NCBI GenBank assembly: GCA_014360685.1
Contig: JACIXB010000011.1
Span: 409,803-473,802 of the forward strand
DNA length: 64,000 nucleotides
Direction of reading: 5' to 3'
Origin: Actinomycetota bacterium
GTDB taxonomy: Bacteria > Actinomycetota > Geothermincolia > Geothermincolales > RBG-13-55-18
Each line of letters starts with the position of its first letter. The first letter of the stretch is position 1. The translations under genes and the position numbers were made by a program. The notes under the pieces were generated by a model. The model was not told the origin of the DNA. It searched no databases and saw only the letters and a list, made by a program, of their open reading frames with translations. Of this stretch, positions 59,690-64,000 are shown piece by piece.

Positions 59690-60643
59690 ATGACCGATGA
59701 GATCGTTTTGACGGGTCCCAGAGGCGATAATCCGCTGGGTTTTCTTACGGCTTTGGGTACGGTAGTAGTTCTCCAAGACGCTGGCCGCCACTCGAAGTTG
59801 CGTTGGGACGGGCTCACGCCAATCGTCCTCATTGATGTGCAAAAGGATGGGGGTAAAGAAAGTTTTGTTGATTGCATTTTTCAACAGTTGAAAAAAGAGG
59901 CCGTTAAAGCGATAAAAGATCAGGAGCCCGATCCCGTCTTGGTTCCAGGAGAGAAGAATGTCAAGTTCGGGATCGAGAAATACGAGTCATTCGTCGAGAG
60001 TGCTCGACAAAGGTTCTTCAAGGGAGGTGACTGGTCTCAGAGACGTTGCCTGGACATGGCGTCCTTTTACGGCGTCTTTCCGAGACTTAAGGAAGCTGAC
60101 CAGGAGAGAATTCAAGCGAATTTTTGGATCATGCTCGAGGGGTCCGGTCACCAGCATTTCTTCGAAACCGCGAGAAACCTTATGTTAAGTGTTAATAAAA
60201 AGCATTTGGAGAAGGCCCTTTTTGGCCCTTGGAGCCTGGAGGATGACAGGCTATCACTGAGACTGGATCCCATTGAGGATCGCCGTTATGCTCTCATGGA
60301 TGTTGATCCAAGTAGTTTGGGGACGAAAACACTATGGGGAGCTAACCGGCTGGCTTTCGAGGCGTTCCGCCTCTTCCCGGCGGTCCCAGCCGTTGGGGTT
60401 GGCAGGGGTGTAGTGGGGTGGAAGGCGGATCACAGTAAAGGCCCTAGGGTTAGATGGCCCTTGTGGAGATTGCCCGTGGGCATGGAGGTTATCAGATCCG
60501 TCCTTTCTCATCCCAAGATGTGGCAAGAGGATTGGGGCGGCTTACGTGCCATGGGGGTAAGCGCCGTAATAGAGGCAAGAATGATTAAAATAGATCGGTA
60601 TAAGAGCATGACCGTGGGCACCCCGTTATGGGTTGAACAGTGA
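59690..60643 (+). CDS. csb3: Csb3/GSU0052-like type I-G protein
   Basis: TGPRGDNPLGFLTALGTVVVLQDAGRHSKLRWDG; position between cas3 and cas4-cas1. Confidence 0.75.
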   Translation: MTDEIVLTGPRGDNPLGFLTALGTVVVLQDAGRHSKLRWDGLTPIVLIDVQKDGGKESFVDCIFQQLKKEAVKAIKDQEPDPVLVPGEKNVKFGIEKYESFVESARQRFFKGGDWSQRRCLDMASFYGVFPRLKEADQERIQANFWIMLEGSGHQHFFETARNLMLSVNKKHLEKALFGPWSLEDDRLSLRLDPIEDRRYALMDVDPSSLGTKTLWGANRLAFEAFRLFPAVPAVGVGRGVVGWKADHSKGPRVRWPLWRLPVGMEVIRSVLSHPKMWQEDWGGLRAMGVSAVIEARMIKIDRYKSMTVGTPLWVEQ

Positions 60644-60784
60644 AGGCTGAGAGAGGCTTTTTGAAAGCGTTGATGGTAGGGCGCATCGCTGAGCGATCAA
60701 AACGTCGGAGTGGCGTAACGGCTAGATTGGATTTTAAATGTTGCTGTTGGGCTTTCTCGTGAGAAACGGGTAAATTGTCAAATC

Positions 60785-62455
60785 ATGGAATCCGCGGACT
60801 ACATACCGCTGAGATACCTCAACGAGTTTATCTACTGTCCCCGCCTCGGATACCTGGAGTTCGCTTGGGGCGAGTTCGAGGAAAACGAATACACGATTGA
60901 TGGAGAGATAAAACATAAGAGAATCGACGAGATTCAGGGAAGGGATGGCGATGCGCCTGCTGAGAGGATGACCTCCGTGTTTCTATCATCTGAAAAGCTC
61001 GGGCTTATAGGGAGGATAGACCTGCTGGAATGTGAAGGTGGGGAATTTATCCCCGTTGAATATAAAAGGGGCAAGATCCCCAAAGGAAGACCGCAAGGTT
61101 ATGATCCTGAAAGGGTGCAACTCTGCGCCCAGGGATTGCTCCTTAGTGATAACGATTATCCTTCCACGAGAGGTTATATCTATTATTCCGATTCTCATAA
61201 GAGGATCGAGGTTTTATTTGATGATGAGCTTAAGGGAAAGACGCTCTCCCTCATCGAAGAGTTTAGGAAGACCCTGGCGGGTGATGAACCTCCTCCACCT
61301 CTTGATCAGAGCCCCAAGTGTGCGAGATGTTCGTTGAACCGCGTCTGCATTCCCGACGAAACGTCTGCCCTCGCTCAGGTTAGAGGGGATGAGGAGGATG
61401 CAAAGAAAGCGCCTTCCAAGGTCAGGAGACTGTTGCCCGCTGTCGACGATAACAGGCCCCTGTATGTGGCCAACCCAGGGACGAGGGTGGGGAAGGAGGG
61501 AGAGAGAGTTGTGCTCAAGTGCGGAGGCGAGGAGCTGGGCACTGTAAGATTTAACGAGGTTTCCCAGGTATGCCTGTACGGTAACGTGCAGTTGTCCTCG
61601 CAGGCCACGAGGGAGTTCATGTTGAGGGGGATCCCGGTGGTCTATTTCTCAGGCGGTGGCTGGTTCTACGGTATAGCACACTCCAATTATAGCAAGAATG
61701 CCTTCCTTCGGATAAGGCAGGTATCCATGTACCTTGACGACCACGAGAGGCTACGGGTAAGCCGACAGCTTATCAGGGGGAAGATAAGGAACTGCCGGAC
61801 TTTGGTAAGAAGGAACCTGCGGACTGCCGAAAGCAAGTCCATAGCGGAAGAGCTGGGAAGGCTGGCAAACAGGGCCCTCAGGTCTGAAACTCTGCAGGAG
61901 CTTCTGGGTATCGAGGGTCAGGCAGCTCACCTGTACTTTAAGACTTTTGCCGGTTTGATAAGGGGAAAACGGGAAGGAAGTTTGGAGTTTGAGTTCACTA
62001 CCCGGAAAAGACGACCGGCCACCGATCCGGTGAATGCTATGCTGTCCTACGGCTATTCTCTTCTCCTTAAGGATTGTTTCATAACCCTGCTTTCCGTAGG
62101 CTTTGACCCTTACATCGGCTTTTACCATCAACCGAAGTATGGGAAGCCGGCCCTGGCCCTTGACCTAATGGAAGAATTCAGGCCGATCGTGGTGGACTCG
62201 GTGGTTTTGACTTCTATCAACAACGGGGAGGTAAGAGAGAGCGATTTCGTCTCGCGCATGGGACGGGTAATCATGAAGGAACGTGCCCGCACCGGGCTCA
62301 TAGAGGCGTACGAAAGGAGAATGAATTCGACGGTAAAGCACCCCCTTTTTGGATACACGGTTTCCTACAGAAGGGTTCTCGAGGTTCAGGCGAGGTTGCT
62401 TGCCCGTTTGGTGTGCGGTGAGATTGACCTGTATGTGCCCTTTTGCACGAGGTGA
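60785..62455 (+). CDS. cas4-cas1: Cas4-Cas1 fusion
   Basis: Cas4 part: FIYCPRLGYLEF, CARCSLNRVC; Cas1 part: LYGNVQLSSQATREFMLRGIPVVYFSGGGWFYG, FDPYIGFYHQPKYGKPALALDLMEEFRPIVVDSVV. Confidence 0.92.
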   Translation: MESADYIPLRYLNEFIYCPRLGYLEFAWGEFEENEYTIDGEIKHKRIDEIQGRDGDAPAERMTSVFLSSEKLGLIGRIDLLECEGGEFIPVEYKRGKIPKGRPQGYDPERVQLCAQGLLLSDNDYPSTRGYIYYSDSHKRIEVLFDDELKGKTLSLIEEFRKTLAGDEPPPPLDQSPKCARCSLNRVCIPDETSALAQVRGDEEDAKKAPSKVRRLLPAVDDNRPLYVANPGTRVGKEGERVVLKCGGEELGTVRFNEVSQVCLYGNVQLSSQATREFMLRGIPVVYFSGGGWFYGIAHSNYSKNAFLRIRQVSMYLDDHERLRVSRQLIRGKIRNCRTLVRRNLRTAESKSIAEELGRLANRALRSETLQELLGIEGQAAHLYFKTFAGLIRGKREGSLEFEFTTRKRRPATDPVNAMLSYGYSLLLKDCFITLLSVGFDPYIGFYHQPKYGKPALALDLMEEFRPIVVDSVVLTSINNGEVRESDFVSRMGRVIMKERARTGLIEAYERRMNSTVKHPLFGYTVSYRRVLEVQARLLARLVCGEIDLYVPFCTR

Positions 62456-62457
62456 GC

Positions 62458-62748
62458 ATGCGAGGCTTTTATATTGCTTGCTATGACATACGGGACGAGA
62501 AGCGTTTGTATTATGTTCGTAAGAAGATGCTCGGTTTCGGGGATCCCCTCCAATATTCGGTCTTCATATGTCGTTTAACGAAGACAGAGAAAATCATAAT
62601 GATTGACGAGATAAGGGAACTCATAGACGAAGAGGAAGACAGTTTCGTCTTGGTATACCTGGGACCCGACAACCAGGAGGCAAGGGATCGGTTCGAATTT
62701 TACGGTGTCAGGATTTCGATGGATGGAAAATCGTCGCTGGTCTTTTGA
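62458..62748 (+). CDS. cas2: Cas2
   Basis: FYIACYDIRDEKRLYYVRKKMLGFGDPLQYSVFICRLTKTE. Confidence 0.92.
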   Translation: MRGFYIACYDIRDEKRLYYVRKKMLGFGDPLQYSVFICRLTKTEKIIMIDEIRELIDEEEDSFVLVYLGPDNQEARDRFEFYGVRISMDGKSSLVF

Positions 62749-62888
62749 ATTCGAGTGCCTCTGTTCGTGGAAAAGCGCTGGAAGTGCTCGAATGACGTTC
62801 TTCCTGGTAGATTGCAGGTTACATAAAGATGTGGATTCATCGAGTGATCATTGACAATCGTGGGGCATAGACCCCTCGAAAATAGTGT

Positions 62889-62919
62889 TTGAAAATGGCG
62901 TTATTAAATAAGTTATAAT
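62889..62919 (+). promoter_or_regulatory. Candidate CRISPR leader promoter TTGAAA-N19-TATAAT
   Basis: -10-like TATAAT at 62914-62919, 7 nt before the first repeat. Confidence 0.5.
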
Positions 62920-62926
62920 ATGTGCT

Positions 62927-64000
62927 GTTTCCACGGGTTAATCCCCGTGGCCCAATTGAAGCTTATGCCGGAGCGATTTAAGTATGACCTGGCGAAACTT
63001 GTTTCCACGGGTTAATCCCCGTGGCCCAATTGAAGCCTTTGCTCGCGCTCTCCCAGCAGGCGAGAGAAACTATGTTTCCACGGGTTAATCCCCGTGGCCC
63101 AATTGAAGCAGGAGCGTAGTGGACGATTACGCGCAGGCTGTGCTGAGTTTCCACGGGTTAATCCCCGTGGCCCAATTGAAGCAGCTGTTTTGGCGCGCAC
63201 CCTTAACCTCCAAATCCTTGTTTCCACGGGTTAATCCCCGTGGCCCAATTGAAGCACTCATACTTCTATCGAGTGCCTCACGCCAGGGTAGCGTTTCCAC
63301 GGGTTAATCCCCGTGGCCCAATTGAAGCGCGCGACCGTAAGCGTCGGAGGCCACAGCGTCACCAGCGTTTCCACGGGTTAATCCCCGTGGCCCAATTGAA
63401 GCCAGCAACAGCTTCACCAAGTCACGGTGGTCATCATCAGGTTTCCACGGTTTAATCCCCGTGGCCCAATTGAAGCAGGTCAAGCAGTGTGGCAGCAAAG
63501 GCGTCGTATTCGTGTTTCCACGGGTTAATCCCCGTGGCCCAATTGAAGCAACCTGACTGCGGACCAATCAGGGCGTGTAGCAGAGTTTCCACGGGTTAAT
63601 CCCCGTGGCCCAATTGAAGCTCGCCATCGATGGTGGGAGACGGAAGGGCGGATACGTGTTTCCACGGGTTAATCCCCGTGGCCCAATTGAAGCACGTGAG
63701 AGAGTGTCGGGGTCCCCGGCGGCACAATACCGTTTCCACGGGTTAATCCCCGTGGCCCAATTGAAGCGGAAGAGATCAGATTCCCTCTTGCTCACCTTCT
63801 CCTCGTTTCCACGGGTTAATCCCCGTGGCCCAATTGAAGCTTCTTCTACTTCTTCTTGGTTTTTCCGTTTGGATTCCAGTTTCCACGGGTTAATCCCCGT
63901 GGCCCAATTGAAGCCTTGCCACCTCGCCGCTGTCCCAGTAGCGCCTGATGGGTTTCCACGGGTTAATCCCCGTGGCCCAATTGAAGCCTTCCCACCTCGC
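62927..64000 (+). CRISPR. CRISPR array, 15 repeats of 36 bp (GTTTCCACGGGTTAATCCCCGTGGCCCAATTGAAGC), 35-38 bp spacers, continues past the window
   Basis: Repeat starts at 62927, 63001, 63074, 63147, 63220, 63293, 63367, 63441, 63514, 63585, 63658, 63732, 63805, 63879, 63952; internal CCACGGG/CCCGTGG stem; 3' ATTGAAGC. Confidence 0.98.

Noticed and set aside
63012-63795. Short ORFs within the CRISPR array containing repeated FNWATGINPWK / ASIGPRGLTRGN peptides
   Set aside because: They are translations of the CRISPR repeat, not proteins.

Overview
This is a GC-rich chromosomal window. Gene content (Tad pilus genes, PASTA/kinase-like protein, LytR-CpsA-Psr protein) suggests an actinobacterial-type or related Gram-positive genome, but taxonomy is inference. 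From left to right it holds: a minus-strand Tad/Flp pilus operon (pilin, TadC, TadB, TadA/CpaF, CpaE/TadZ); PQQ-propeller and lipoprotein genes; a 1261-aa secreted or anchored protein made almost entirely of about 48 tandem ~23-aa units; housekeeping genes (PilB-like ATPase, CysK, metallophosphoesterase, UroD-like, LUD, pabA/pabB/pabC, Fe-S protein, CocE-like hydrolase); a pseudokinase-TM-PASTA-PKD protein next to an M23 peptidase with a Gly-rich hydrophobic C-terminus; xseA/xseB, LCP, EamA, BMP-like, Hsp20, Lon, radical SAM and a divergent polysaccharide deacetylase; an ECF Co/Ni transporter operon (cbiM-PDGLE-cbiQ-cbiO) with an attenuator-like leader; a tRNA-Arg(CCT); and a complete type I-G (formerly I-U) CRISPR-Cas operon (csb1-csb2-cas3-csb3-cas4/cas1-cas2) followed by an array of 15 repeats that runs off the right edge. 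The strongest candidates for something undescribed are the 23-aa repeat protein, the cbiM leader with two ACGGA-loop hairpins and a competing terminator, the pseudokinase/M23 gene pair, and a recurring pattern of short duplications at gene 3' ends. All family names come from reading motifs by eye; no searches were run.
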